From Flavobacterium aquatile LMG 4008 = ATCC 11947 (GTDB taxonomy: Bacteria > Bacteroidota > Bacteroidia > Flavobacteriales > Flavobacteriaceae): a DNA stretch of 64,000 bases. The stretch lies in assembly GCF_000757385.1 (NCBI RefSeq), contig NZ_JRHH01000006.1:215758-279757 (forward strand), read 5' to 3'. Under the pieces are notes generated by a model. That model made no database searches and was not told where the DNA came from. It was given only the letters and a program-made list of their open reading frames with translations. The position numbers and the translations under genes were made by a program. Shown here piece by piece: positions 51,841 through 60,202 of this stretch (position 1 is its first letter; each line of letters starts with the position of its first letter).

Positions 51841-51905
51841 TTAACATTAAATAGCACTTCATAGCATCGGATAACTTTACTGTGTTAATTGATGTGCTAA
51901 TTTTG
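51841..51905 (+). promoter_or_regulatory. OmpR-type tandem-repeat operator and promoter for the 51936 gene
   Basis: Four 10-bp units TTAACATTAA, ATAGCACTTC, ATAGCATCGG, ATAACTTTAC (51841-51880). The TTTG of the -7 box at 51902-51905 is again 45 bp from the end of the first 16 bases. Together with the neighbouring array it makes a divergent control region. Confidence 0.7.
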
Positions 51906-51935
51906 TCTTATAATCATTAAAATAAAACAGTAATC

Positions 51936-52355
51936 ATGAAACGGATATACAAAATAATTGTAGTGTTACTTTTGGTAGTAAACAATTTGAATTCTCAAAA
52001 TAAAAATAGTTTTTCAAAAGAAGAGAAGCTTCATTTTGAACCACAAATTAACCTGCTACTTGATGCTTTTAAAACTAAAAAAGTAGCTAAGTTGAATAAA
52101 ACTCTAGCAATTGGGTATACTATTAAAGGTTTGCCAAAAGGGATTGAAGCATTGGCTTTGCCACAAATTATTCAGCAAATGCCGTCTTTTAATAAGTATG
52201 AGGTTAAAAGTTTGAAATTCGAAAAAGAAAATTATAGAATTTTTCTGGTTTTTATTCTGAAAGAACAAAAAATAAACTCTGATTTATTGATTGATAGACA
52301 AGGAAAAATTAAGGAACTCAACTTGCTTGAAAATTTAAAAATGGATGTTAAATAA
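51936..52355 (+). CDS. small secreted protein, NTF2-like paralogue D
   Basis: The protein has 139 residues and a signal peptide (VVLLLVVNNLNSQ). The mature part FKTKKVAKLNKTLAIGYTIKGLPKGIEALALP aligns with paralogue B and, more weakly, with A and C. It has its own operator facing the divergent one of gene C, and converges with the regulator gene. Confidence 0.65.
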   Translation: MKRIYKIIVVLLLVVNNLNSQNKNSFSKEEKLHFEPQINLLLDAFKTKKVAKLNKTLAIGYTIKGLPKGIEALALPQIIQQMPSFNKYEVKSLKFEKENYRIFLVFILKEQKINSDLLIDRQGKIKELNLLENLKMDVK

Positions 52356-52356
52356 T

Positions 52357-53043
52357 TTATTTCACAATCATTTTATAGCCTTTTCCTCGAATGTTAACTA
52401 TCGAAATGGTATCATCTTCAGCAAAATATTTTCTTAATTTGGTAATAAATACATCCATACTTCTTGCATTAAAAAAAGTATCATCACCCCAAAGTTCGAT
52501 AAGCACTTTTTGTCTTTCGACCACAGAATTTTTGTTAAGAATAAGTCGGTAAACTAATTCGTTTTCCAAATTAGTTAGTAAAATAGTTTTACTGTCACTA
52601 ACTAATTCCATAGTGGCATAATTGAATTTGAATTTACCTAAAGTAAATTCCTCTTGCGTTTGCGAAGCTGGTTTTGGAATTCTATTTAAAAGTGAATTTA
52701 TACGAACAATAAGTTCTTCAATGCTAAATGGTTTTTTAAGATAATCGTTGCCGCCAATTTCAAATCCTTTAATTACATCGTCTGTAAGCGAACGTGCTGT
52801 TAAGAAAATCACAGGAATATTGGCGTCTATTTTCCTTAATTCTTTTACAAAAGTATATCCATCAATTCCTGGAACCATAATATCTACAACACAAATACTG
52901 TAGCTGTTGTTTTTAAAATTTTCGAGTGCTTTTCGTCCATCTTCAACCCATTCAACAGTAAAGCCATTTTTTACAAGCACATCACGCGTTATTTTTCCTA
53001 GTGATTGCTCATCTTCTAAATAAAGTATTTTTGTATTAATCAT
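52357..53043 (-). CDS. OmpR/PhoB-type response regulator
   Basis: The protein has 228 residues. The receiver has acidic DE at 11-12, phospho-acceptor Asp54 (VVDIMVPG), Thr82 and Lys104 (YLKKP). The C-terminal winged helix ends with IVNIRGKGYKM. Regulators of this class bind tandem direct repeats about 10-11 bp apart, which is what stands before six promoters of this region. It overlaps the kinase gene by 8 nt. Confidence 0.9.
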   Translation of the reverse strand: MINTKILYLEDEQSLGKITRDVLVKNGFTVEWVEDGRKALENFKNNSYSICVVDIMVPGIDGYTFVKELRKIDANIPVIFLTARSLTDDVIKGFEIGGNDYLKKPFSIEELIVRINSLLNRIPKPASQTQEEFTLGKFKFNYATMELVSDSKTILLTNLENELVYRLILNKNSVVERQKVLIELWGDDTFFNARSMDVFITKLRKYFAEDDTISIVNIRGKGYKMIVK

Positions 53044-54427
53044 TGGCGAGTGGTATTAAAATTTGAAATGTTGTTCCTTTATTGTTGTCTTTTGTTACTA
53101 ATTCAATTTTACCTAAGTGCAATATAATAATTTGTTTTATATAGCTCAATCCAAGACCATAACCTTTTACTGAATAAACATCATTTTCTTGAACTCTGAA
53201 ATAAGGTTTGAAAATCTCTGATTTATATTTGTAAGGAATACCCATTCCTTGATCGGAAAAAAGAATTTTAGCAAATTTTCCTTCTTTGGAAATTGTGATT
53301 GTTATAGCTGCATTTTCTTTGGAATATTTAATCGAATTGTCAATAAGATTTCTAAATACATTTCCAAAATGTTCTGTATCTGCATTGATAAATAGGTCGT
53401 TATGGGTTGCTGTAATTTCTACTTTAGCATGTTTATTTTCGAGTACTTGCTTTAAATTATTTTTTATTTCTTCGATAAAAATTTTAAGATTGGTATTTTC
53501 AAAATTTAGCATTACTTCACCATCACTCATTTTTGCATTGAAAAGAATTGAATCGGTCATATTTATCAATCTATCGAGGTCTTTTTTCATCATTCCAAGA
53601 TACTCTTTAGCCATTTCTTTATCGTCAAGAACATTATAAGTATTCATAGCTTCAATAGCCGCATAAATTGTAGCCATAGGCGTTTTAAATTCATGAGTCA
53701 TGTTGTTAGTAAAATTGTCTTTTTGCATCATTAATTTTCTACTTTTATCAACGTTTAAAATTAATAAAATTACTGCACTTATGCTCATAATAAGATAAAT
53801 TAAAGACAATATTATTGATGAAATCATATCTCTAATAACTATTGATGTTACATTTGCAAAATGAATTTCATAATATTGTTTTCCATCCATTTCAGATCTA
53901 ACTTGTTCTGTAATAGCATCTGCATTTTTAAATTCTAATGGAAAAAAATCGACAACATCTTTATTGTAATGGTAAACCGAAAAGTTTATTTTTCCTAATG
54001 TAATAGTTAATTCTTCTTTTATAAGATTATAAATCTTTTTACTTTTCTCTTTATCAATAGTAGCTTCCTTTTCAGTTAATCGTTCCATTAATTGTTTAGA
54101 AACACTATCATTAAACTCTTGGCCTTCTACAGAAATCTTTACAGATAATCCATTTTTATTTTTCAATACATTTAATAATTGTCGAGTAACATCGTCCATT
54201 TCTGATGATTTTCCAATGGAGTTAGTTATTTGATCTTGAATCGTTTTATTGTCAAATTCAAGAACCGTTTTTCTGAGTATATTTTCACTTTCTTTAAGTA
54301 TTATCTGTTTGTTACTTTGGTAAACGCTATAAAGCCAATAGGATTGAAAAATCGTAATAAGTGTGATTGCAATAACTGCATACCACTTAATTGCTTTTCG
54401 TCTTTTCCAGAGATTCATTTTCTTCAT
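53036..54427 (-). CDS. sensor histidine kinase partner of the OmpR-type regulator
   Basis: The protein has 463 residues with two membrane helices (about 15-35 and 203-227) around a periplasmic part of about 165 residues. The H-box TNNMTHEFKTPMATI has His245; N-box FRNLIDNSIKYS, G1 FSDQGMGIP and G2 GYGLGLSY follow. It overlaps the regulator gene, so both act as one two-component system. The signal is unknown. Confidence 0.9.
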   Translation of the reverse strand: MKKMNLWKRRKAIKWYAVIAITLITIFQSYWLYSVYQSNKQIILKESENILRKTVLEFDNKTIQDQITNSIGKSSEMDDVTRQLLNVLKNKNGLSVKISVEGQEFNDSVSKQLMERLTEKEATIDKEKSKKIYNLIKEELTITLGKINFSVYHYNKDVVDFFPLEFKNADAITEQVRSEMDGKQYYEIHFANVTSIVIRDMISSIILSLIYLIMSISAVILLILNVDKSRKLMMQKDNFTNNMTHEFKTPMATIYAAIEAMNTYNVLDDKEMAKEYLGMMKKDLDRLINMTDSILFNAKMSDGEVMLNFENTNLKIFIEEIKNNLKQVLENKHAKVEITATHNDLFINADTEHFGNVFRNLIDNSIKYSKENAAITITISKEGKFAKILFSDQGMGIPYKYKSEIFKPYFRVQENDVYSVKGYGLGLSYIKQIIILHLGKIELVTKDNNKGTTFQILIPLAND

Positions 54428-54466
54428 AAAACAAATATAAGTAAATTAGGTTACTACCTTTTTGAG

Positions 54467-54482
54467 TTAACACTAAATAACA
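54467..54482 (+). promoter_or_regulatory. possible operator copy before the kinase operon, reversed orientation
   Basis: TTAACACTAAATAACA occurs 30 bp upstream of the kinase operon's -7 TTTG (54432-54435), in the opposite orientation to the other targets, without a full four-unit array. It may provide autorepression rather than activation. Confidence 0.4.
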
Positions 54483-54500
54483 CTAATCTTATTAAACAAC

Positions 54501-54542
54501 TATACACCAACCACTTAAAATTTATTTAGTAGTTAGTGTATA
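54501..54542 (-). terminator. possible terminator after the hydrolase operon
   Basis: TATACACCAACCAC (54501-54514) and GTAGTTAGTGTATA (54529-54542) form an imperfect hairpin with two mismatches. The T-run is poor, so this is uncertain. Confidence 0.35.
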
Positions 54543-54559
54543 AGTAATTCAAGTACTGT

Positions 54560-55351
54560 TTAGTATTTATTTATAAAGTCTAATGAAAAATTAGCTTCAT
54601 CTTGCCAACTTGGTAGTCCGAGTACAAAGTGATTTTTACCTTTAAATTCTTTATATTCAGTTATTGAATCGTTGTGAGAATTTTTATACTTTTTGTAATT
54701 ACTAAAATTGAGTGAAGCTGGCATTATATGATCTTCACTACCTGAAATAAATAATAACGGAGGATGAGGTTTTTTGAAATCAATTTTTCCTGCACTACCT
54801 AACGGACCTCTGATTGCTCTTCTTGATTCGGGAATTATATTATTTCCATAAGATTCTTTTTGATCTTCTAATGACATTCCGTTAGTGAATGCATATTGCC
54901 ATTCTGAAAAGCTCATTAAATGTGTTTTCTTCAAAGAACTAAATATTCCCAGTGGTTTCCATAACGATCTAATAAATGAAGGTTCAAATGACAACACACC
55001 TTGTGGTGGAACCGAATGAATAGCTATTGCAGCTTCGCCAAGACCACGTTGCAAAAGGATTTGTACTGTTAATCCGCCAAGCGAATGACCAATTAATATT
55101 GGTTTTTCTGGAAGACTTCTAATAATTTTAGCATAATGATCAACAACATCGTTGTATTGTAAATTTGCCAATCCGAAATCATTAGGTTGTTTATCGCGTA
55201 ATTCTTTTGGAGTACCATTCTTTTCTGGCCAAGGCTCGACAATACAAGTATATCCTTTACTTTCGAAAAAGCGTTTCCAATTTTCCCAACCATTATGACT
55301 AACGAATGCGCCAGTAACGAATAAAATGGTTTTAGAGTTTATAGTTTTCAT
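54560..55351 (-). CDS. alpha/beta hydrolase (esterase/lipase type)
   Basis: The protein has 263 residues, no signal peptide, with GHSLGG (Ser90), an Asp around SGSEDH and a His in GKNHFVLG completing the triad. It is the last of three hydrolase genes in an operon and a broken paralogue lies at 58.7-59.2 kb. The three hydrolases differ in leader and motif, so they may act in sequence on one ester substrate in different compartments. Confidence 0.8.
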   Translation of the reverse strand: MKTINSKTILFVTGAFVSHNGWENWKRFFESKGYTCIVEPWPEKNGTPKELRDKQPNDFGLANLQYNDVVDHYAKIIRSLPEKPILIGHSLGGLTVQILLQRGLGEAAIAIHSVPPQGVLSFEPSFIRSLWKPLGIFSSLKKTHLMSFSEWQYAFTNGMSLEDQKESYGNNIIPESRRAIRGPLGSAGKIDFKKPHPPLLFISGSEDHIMPASLNFSNYKKYKNSHNDSITEYKEFKGKNHFVLGLPSWQDEANFSLDFINKY

Positions 55352-55361
55352 ATTCTTTTAA

Positions 55362-56459
55362 TTAATTATTTAACAAATGTTTTTGTAATTCTGATCCTGC
55401 ATGTTCAATCATTGAACGAGTAGTTGGTAATGTTGCCAAGGCATTTAACAATCCAAAATCATGAATCATTCCGTTGTATCTAACTGTGGTTACGGTTACA
55501 CCAGCTTCGTCTAATTTTCTTCCGAAAGCTTCACCTTCATCACGTAGAATATCATTTTGAGCCACTTGAATTAATGTTGGTGGCAAACCTTTAAGATCTT
55601 CAATACTTGCTCTCAAAGGAGAAACATATTTACTTTTACGATCGGCTGGATTTGTAGTATATTGATCAAACATCCATTGCATAACTGAAGATGTTAAAAA
55701 TCTATCGGCTCCATATTTTTTATACGATTCAGTATCAAAACTAGCATCGGTTACTGGCCATAATAAAACTTGAAATTTAATTTTTGGTCCGTTTTTATCT
55801 TTTGCCATTAATGTAGTTGCTGCAACCATGTTTCCGCCAACGCTGTTACCAACAATACCCAATTTTTTGCCATCAACATTAATTTCATTTCCGTTTTCTG
55901 CTACCCATTTTGTTGCCGCATAAATTTCATTAATTGCCACAGGATATTTAGCTTCTGGTGATGGTGTATAATTTACAAAAACTGCGGCACAACCAGATGC
56001 TACAACTAAATCGCGCACTAATCTTTTGTGAGTTGGATAATCTCCTAAAACCCATCCGCCTCCGTGAATGAAGATAAATACTGGTAATTTTCCACTTTTA
56101 TTTGCAGGTCTAACAATGTTGAGTTTTACTGTAAGTCCTTCTTTTGTAATTGTTTTTTCACTTTCTTCAATTCCACTTACATCAACTTTTACTCCAGCTT
56201 GAGCTCCAACTAATACATTTCTTGCATCAGCAATAGGTAATTTTTCTAATGGTGTTCCTCCAGAGTTTAATACTTTAAGGAACTCTTTTGTGCCCAAATC
56301 GATATCTGGATCTGTGGCATAGTTTTGTGTTTTTACTTCCATGTTTTCTTGTTTTTTATCACCATCTGTTTCTATAGAAAAATCTATACTTTTTTTGCAT
56401 GATGATGTTATTAATAAAATAGTTGTTACTATACTTAATGTGATTAATTTTGTTTTCAT
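55362..56459 (-). CDS. exported alpha/beta hydrolase (HSL-type esterase, lipoprotein)
   Basis: The protein has 365 residues with a lipoprotein signal (LLITSSC21), the oxyanion motif HGGGW (132-136) and the nucleophile Ser206 in GNSVGGN, as in hormone-sensitive-lipase-type esterases. The Asp/His residues are in DILRDEGE and NGMIHDFG. It sits in the middle of the three-gene hydrolase operon and probably faces the periplasm. Confidence 0.85.
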   Translation of the reverse strand: MKTKLITLSIVTTILLITSSCKKSIDFSIETDGDKKQENMEVKTQNYATDPDIDLGTKEFLKVLNSGGTPLEKLPIADARNVLVGAQAGVKVDVSGIEESEKTITKEGLTVKLNIVRPANKSGKLPVFIFIHGGGWVLGDYPTHKRLVRDLVVASGCAAVFVNYTPSPEAKYPVAINEIYAATKWVAENGNEINVDGKKLGIVGNSVGGNMVAATTLMAKDKNGPKIKFQVLLWPVTDASFDTESYKKYGADRFLTSSVMQWMFDQYTTNPADRKSKYVSPLRASIEDLKGLPPTLIQVAQNDILRDEGEAFGRKLDEAGVTVTTVRYNGMIHDFGLLNALATLPTTRSMIEHAGSELQKHLLNN

Positions 56460-56478
56460 GATATTTAATTTTTAAGAT

Positions 56479-57387
56479 TTATTTACTTATTTGAGTTATA
56501 AAATTGGTAATATAATTTACAGTAAGTTCAGGATATTGATGTTGAGGCGCATGACCTGTTTGTGGGTAAACAATAATTTGTGCTGTTGGCAATTGACGAT
56601 TAAGTACAAACCAATTCTCTACTGCAAATGAAATATCATGATCTCCAGAGATAACTAAAATTGGTATTTTAGTAGTTTTTAACTGTTCTCTAAAATTTGC
56701 TTTATCTTCTCTAAAATCGGCGCCACCTTTAAAGTATAAGTCAAAAACTGCTTGAGTTGATGGGATTTTAGAAACATCCAATCTTTTTGCAATTCGATCA
56801 TGTGATAGCTTTGATGCTTTGATGCTTTCGGCGGAATTTGGTTCGAAAAACAGTACAATTTCGTCATCCTCATCATTAATAGGTTTTAGAGCTCTTTCTA
56901 AAAATGCTTTTTCTAAAGGCATATCGTTTTTTCCCGGAGGTCCAGTTCCAATTAGAATGGAGTGTGAAATAAGTTGTGGATACTGAATAGTGGCAACTTG
57001 AGCAATTGTTCCGCCATAAGACCATCCTAAAAGGTAAATACTCTTTAATTTTAAATAATCAGCTAAATCTTTTACATCTGTTGCAACATCAATTACATCT
57101 ATTGGTAATGTTCCAGTTGAATAACCAATTCCTGTATAATCAAAAGTAATTACTTTATAATTTTGAGCAAGTTTGTCTAAGAACAAAGGATCCCAAGTGT
57201 CTAAAGTTCCGCGAAAGCGGTTGACCAAAATAATTGGTTTCCCTTTACCAATTATTCGATAGGCAATTTTTTTGCCCCTAATTTCGGCAAATTCTGTTTT
57301 AGAATTTAAAGCCGTTTGTGCATTTACAGTTGTAACTAATAAAGTTAAAAAAGCACTAATTGCGTAAATCATTTTTGTTGTTTTCAT
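56479..57387 (-). CDS. exported alpha/beta hydrolase (first of three)
   Basis: The protein has 302 residues with a signal peptide ending at VNA/Q, the nucleophile Ser123 in GWSYGG and the His in TGHAPQHQYP. An unusual VNRFRGTLDTWD takes the place of the usual HG oxyanion strand. It has the full OmpR-type promoter, so the three hydrolases form a regulated operon. Confidence 0.8.
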   Translation of the reverse strand: MKTTKMIYAISAFLTLLVTTVNAQTALNSKTEFAEIRGKKIAYRIIGKGKPIILVNRFRGTLDTWDPLFLDKLAQNYKVITFDYTGIGYSTGTLPIDVIDVATDVKDLADYLKLKSIYLLGWSYGGTIAQVATIQYPQLISHSILIGTGPPGKNDMPLEKAFLERALKPINDEDDEIVLFFEPNSAESIKASKLSHDRIAKRLDVSKIPSTQAVFDLYFKGGADFREDKANFREQLKTTKIPILVISGDHDISFAVENWFVLNRQLPTAQIIVYPQTGHAPQHQYPELTVNYITNFITQISK

Positions 57388-57423
57388 TTTTATTTATTTT
57401 TTGGATTAATTAATTTTAATATT

Positions 57424-57488
57424 CAAATTTACTAACATTCTAAAAGCCAAAAGGTTATTAACTATTATTAAATGTTATTTAGTGTTAA
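57424..57488 (-). promoter_or_regulatory. OmpR-type tandem-repeat operator and promoter for the hydrolase operon
   Basis: Coding strand TTAACACTAA, ATAACATTTA, ATAATAGTTA, ATAACCTTTT (57488-57449), and TTTG at 57427-57424 after exactly 45 bp from the first 16 bases. A -33-like TTTTGG is also visible. Confidence 0.75.
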
Positions 57489-57509
57489 CTATTTAATAGT
57501 TGTTAATCT

Positions 57510-58259
57510 TTAACTATAACCATTCATTACTTGTAAAGCTTTTTCAGGTGATGAGAGAAAGAGCTTATAAAATTCTGCAGTTTCTCCTACATGAATTTCA
57601 TAATTATTCAATTCCAAACCATCTTTGAGTGCTTTTGCAACTTCTGAAGGATTTAAACCATTTTCACCACCAATTTCTTTTGAAAAATCTGTATTTACTA
57701 ATGGTGGCATCAATTCAAAAACTCTCACTGGAGATGCACTTTCTTTTTCAAGTGTAATTCGGAGTACTTGAGAGTAAGAGTGTAATGCTGCTTTACTAAC
57801 GGCATATCCGGGTAGAAGAATTCCTGGAGAAAATGCCGCAATAGAAGATACATTTACAAAAGCTGCTGATTCTTGTTTTTGAAGAGACGGAAGTAATTTT
57901 TCTGTAAGTCTAACAATTGAAAGATAATTCGTCAAAATTTCTGCACTAGCTTTATCGAAGGCATTAGCGTTTTCATCGGTAAGTTTATAATAATTAGCCA
58001 ATCCTGCATTGTTAATTACCACATTTAGATTAGGGAAATCGCGGTTTAATATTGATAATAAATTAGTTACATCTTTATCACTATTAATATCAGATACCAA
58101 AGCAGTAACATTTTCAAGACGAGACACCGCCTCGTTTAGCTTGTTAGCATTTCTGCCTGTAATGATTACTTTATTATCCTTTGAGAATAATTTTGCCATT
58201 TCGAAACCAATTCCAGAACCACCTCCGGTAATTAGTATTGTATTATTTGTTGTTTTCAT
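57510..58259 (-). CDS. short-chain dehydrogenase/reductase
   Basis: The protein has 249 residues with the NAD(P) loop TGGGSGIG, NNAG (83-86), catalytic Ser139 and the YxxxK pair Tyr152/Lys156 (GYAVSKAAL). It is a classical SDR acting on an unknown alcohol or ketone. It precedes the hydrolase operon with its own OmpR-type promoter of the same geometry. Confidence 0.85.
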   Translation of the reverse strand: MKTTNNTILITGGGSGIGFEMAKLFSKDNKVIITGRNANKLNEAVSRLENVTALVSDINSDKDVTNLLSILNRDFPNLNVVINNAGLANYYKLTDENANAFDKASAEILTNYLSIVRLTEKLLPSLQKQESAAFVNVSSIAAFSPGILLPGYAVSKAALHSYSQVLRITLEKESASPVRVFELMPPLVNTDFSKEIGGENGLNPSEVAKALKDGLELNNYEIHVGETAEFYKLFLSSPEKALQVMNGYS

Positions 58260-58293
58260 TTTTGATTATTTTTAATTACTTAATTTCAATATT

Positions 58294-58358
58294 CAAAATT
58301 AGTACTCTATTAAAAACCAAAAAGTTATCTACTATTATTGAATGTTATTTAGTGTTAA
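58294..58358 (-). promoter_or_regulatory. OmpR-type tandem-repeat operator and promoter for the SDR gene
   Basis: Coding strand TTAACACTAA, ATAACATTCA, ATAATAGTAG, ATAACTTTTT (58358-58319), with TTTG at 58297-58294, again 45 bp away. Confidence 0.75.
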
Positions 58359-58585
58359 AAGCTATTATTTGATTAGGAATATTTATTATAGTTTAAGTAC
58401 TATATTTTTATATAAATTATTAAATGCAATATTTACTCCCAAGCCTACTTGGTTAATTATTGAACCATTTTTAATTATTACAAAAAGTATTGATATCCAT
58501 AAAGTTACAAAAAAATCAGTTTGGAAGTAAGATCATTTTTTTTAAGAAATAGTAACAAAATTCACTTGAACATATTAAAAAAATA

Positions 58586-58626
58586 ACACCACTACTTTTT
58601 TTAAAAATGTAATGGTGTTTTTTCTA
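58586..58626 (-). terminator. terminator for the hydrolase pseudogene (bidirectional)
   Basis: AACACCA (58585-58591) pairs with TGGTGTT (58613-58619) with A/T-rich extensions that give T-runs on both strands. Confidence 0.6.
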
Positions 58627-58654
58627 GAATAAAGTCGGTATGTATTTTTCTGAA

Positions 58655-59190
58655 TTAGTTATTAATTACAATTGCAGTGTCAATGCTTGATTGGTTGTAT
58701 TTTGCTATCCAATCAAGAATAAAATCAGCATCTTCCTGCCAATTTTTTTGAGACATTGCCAAGTGATTACGACCTTTGAATTCCTTAATATTCAGTTATT
58801 GATCCTTCAGATTGATTCTTTAAATATTTTTTGTATGTTTTTTTGTTCAATGATGCTGGTATAATATTATCTTCAGATCCTGATACAAATAGCAAAGGTA
58901 CATGCGCTTTTTTGTAATCTACTCTGGCTCCTTTCTTTAAGGCACCTCACATTAATCTTCTAGATTCTGGAATCACTAATTTGTCATAGTAGGCTTTTTG
59001 CTCACTCAACTCCATTCCATTATTACTAATAAAAGCTCCAGTTAAAAGAACAATCGTTTTTTGGTGTGATGGTTTTGTAATTGCTAGTTCTGTGTTAGTT
59101 GCAAAACTTGTAAAGTGTACCACTACAAAAAGAGTTAGTACAAATTTAAAATTGTAGAGATAATCTCCTCTGGTAAAATTGTTGTTTTAT
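58655..59190 (-). pseudogene. broken alpha/beta hydrolase, paralogue of 54560-55351
   Basis: Translation shows a leader-like start, then IVLLTGAFISNNG joined directly to MELSEQKAYYDKLVIPESRRLM, ALKKGARVDYKKAHVPLLFVSGSEDNIIPASLNKKTYKKYLK and GSITEY, with several stops. The intact paralogue has about 130 residues (including the nucleophile elbow) between VSHNG and NGMSLEDQ, so an internal deletion ended at a shared NG. Its own tandem-repeat promoter is intact. Confidence 0.75.
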
Positions 59191-59223
59191 GATATTAATT
59201 TTTAATGATTAATTATTATGAGA

Positions 59224-59288
59224 CAAAATTACCGGATATAAAATCCTTTAGAAGTTATTTGATAATATATAATGTTATTTAATGTTAA
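59224..59288 (-). promoter_or_regulatory. OmpR-type tandem-repeat operator and promoter before the pseudogene
   Basis: Coding strand TTAACATTAA, ATAACATTAT, ATATTATCAA, ATAACTTCTA (59288-59249) and TTTG at 59227-59224, 45 bp from the first 16 bases. Confidence 0.7.
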
Positions 59289-59349
59289 GTTGATTTTAAA
59301 ATATTGAAATAAAGACTAGTTCAATTATCACTAAAAAGCATATAAACAT

Positions 59350-59560
59350 TTGTTGCTAAAGATATGAAAGTATGGGAAGTAGTAAGTGATGATATGTAAT
59401 CGCAGAATTTCCTTTTACTCCAGGAGACAGCCCATCTCGATTTGAAGGTCGTGAAGCTCATTAAAGATTATCCGGCTTTGATAAATATTAAATCACTTAC
59501 CACTACCACATTAAAAAAAAATATAATACTGATGTTGAATAAAGCTAAATGGAGTGCGTC
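59350..59560 (+). pseudogene. SnoaL/NTF2-like gene remnant
   Basis: AEFPFTPGDSPSRFEGREAH followed by a stop, with KVWEVVSDDM before it and LTTTTLKK after it in another frame, recalls the core of SnoaL-like proteins (EFPFxPxxxPxxxEGRExI). It is broken by frameshifts. The rest of 59290-59805 shows no gene. Confidence 0.4.
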
Positions 59561-59805
59561 TATATTATTATTGGTAATAGAAATACATATAGTATGAGTT
59601 TTGTTTCTTTTTATTACTTTCCGTAAGGTCTAATTTTAAATTATCGTTATTATTGAAATCCACAATGTTTTCAGCAATCTATGATTAGAGAAAATTTTGG
59701 TTAATGAAAAACTGATACTATAAGACAAATAGTAGATAATTTAAATAAAATCAAATTCAATATCAAAAGTGTTATATATTCTCAAAAAATACGTTGATAA
59801 TTAAT

Positions 59806-60159
59806 TTAATTTGATTCCATAATTTTTAAATTATCTAATATTTGTCTTATAGCATCGCTTTTAAGCATATCCAAATCTAAAAAAATAACATCTTGAAATT
59901 CTTCTAACATTAATTTTACATCAGGAAATTTTGAGAGGGCAAAGACAAATTTTACTTTAGATCTGATGTAAAAGAAATCAACAACGTCTTCGTATTGATT
60001 AATATTAACAAATGCAACTTGTATTTCTTCAATAGAACTATCTTGCAAATTTCTTTTTAAATTACATGTTAAGATTTCATATTCATTTGAAAAATTTATT
60101 TTAATAAATCTTGCAAAACCACGACAGGTGTCATACACAAACAATCTTTTCTTATTCAT
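59806..60159 (-). CDS. small receiver-like protein
   Basis: The protein has 117 residues. The alpha/beta pattern (RLFVYDTCRGF, IQVAFVNINQ, KFVFALSKFP, VIFLDLDML) suggests a degenerate receiver domain without the acidic pocket. It lies 43 nt downstream of the OmpA-like gene, so it may be the last gene of the T9SS/gliding operon. The function is unknown. Confidence 0.5.
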   Translation of the reverse strand: MNKKRLFVYDTCRGFARFIKINFSNEYEILTCNLKRNLQDSSIEEIQVAFVNINQYEDVVDFFYIRSKVKFVFALSKFPDVKLMLEEFQDVIFLDLDMLKSDAIRQILDNLKIMESN

Positions 60160-60202
60160 AAACTACTTGTTTCATTGTAATTGAAAATCAAAAAATAAAT
60201 GA

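Noticed and set aside
58342..58530. Open frame of 62 codons on the plus strand
   Set aside because: No start signal or motif; it overlaps the operator of the SDR gene and looks like a chance frame.
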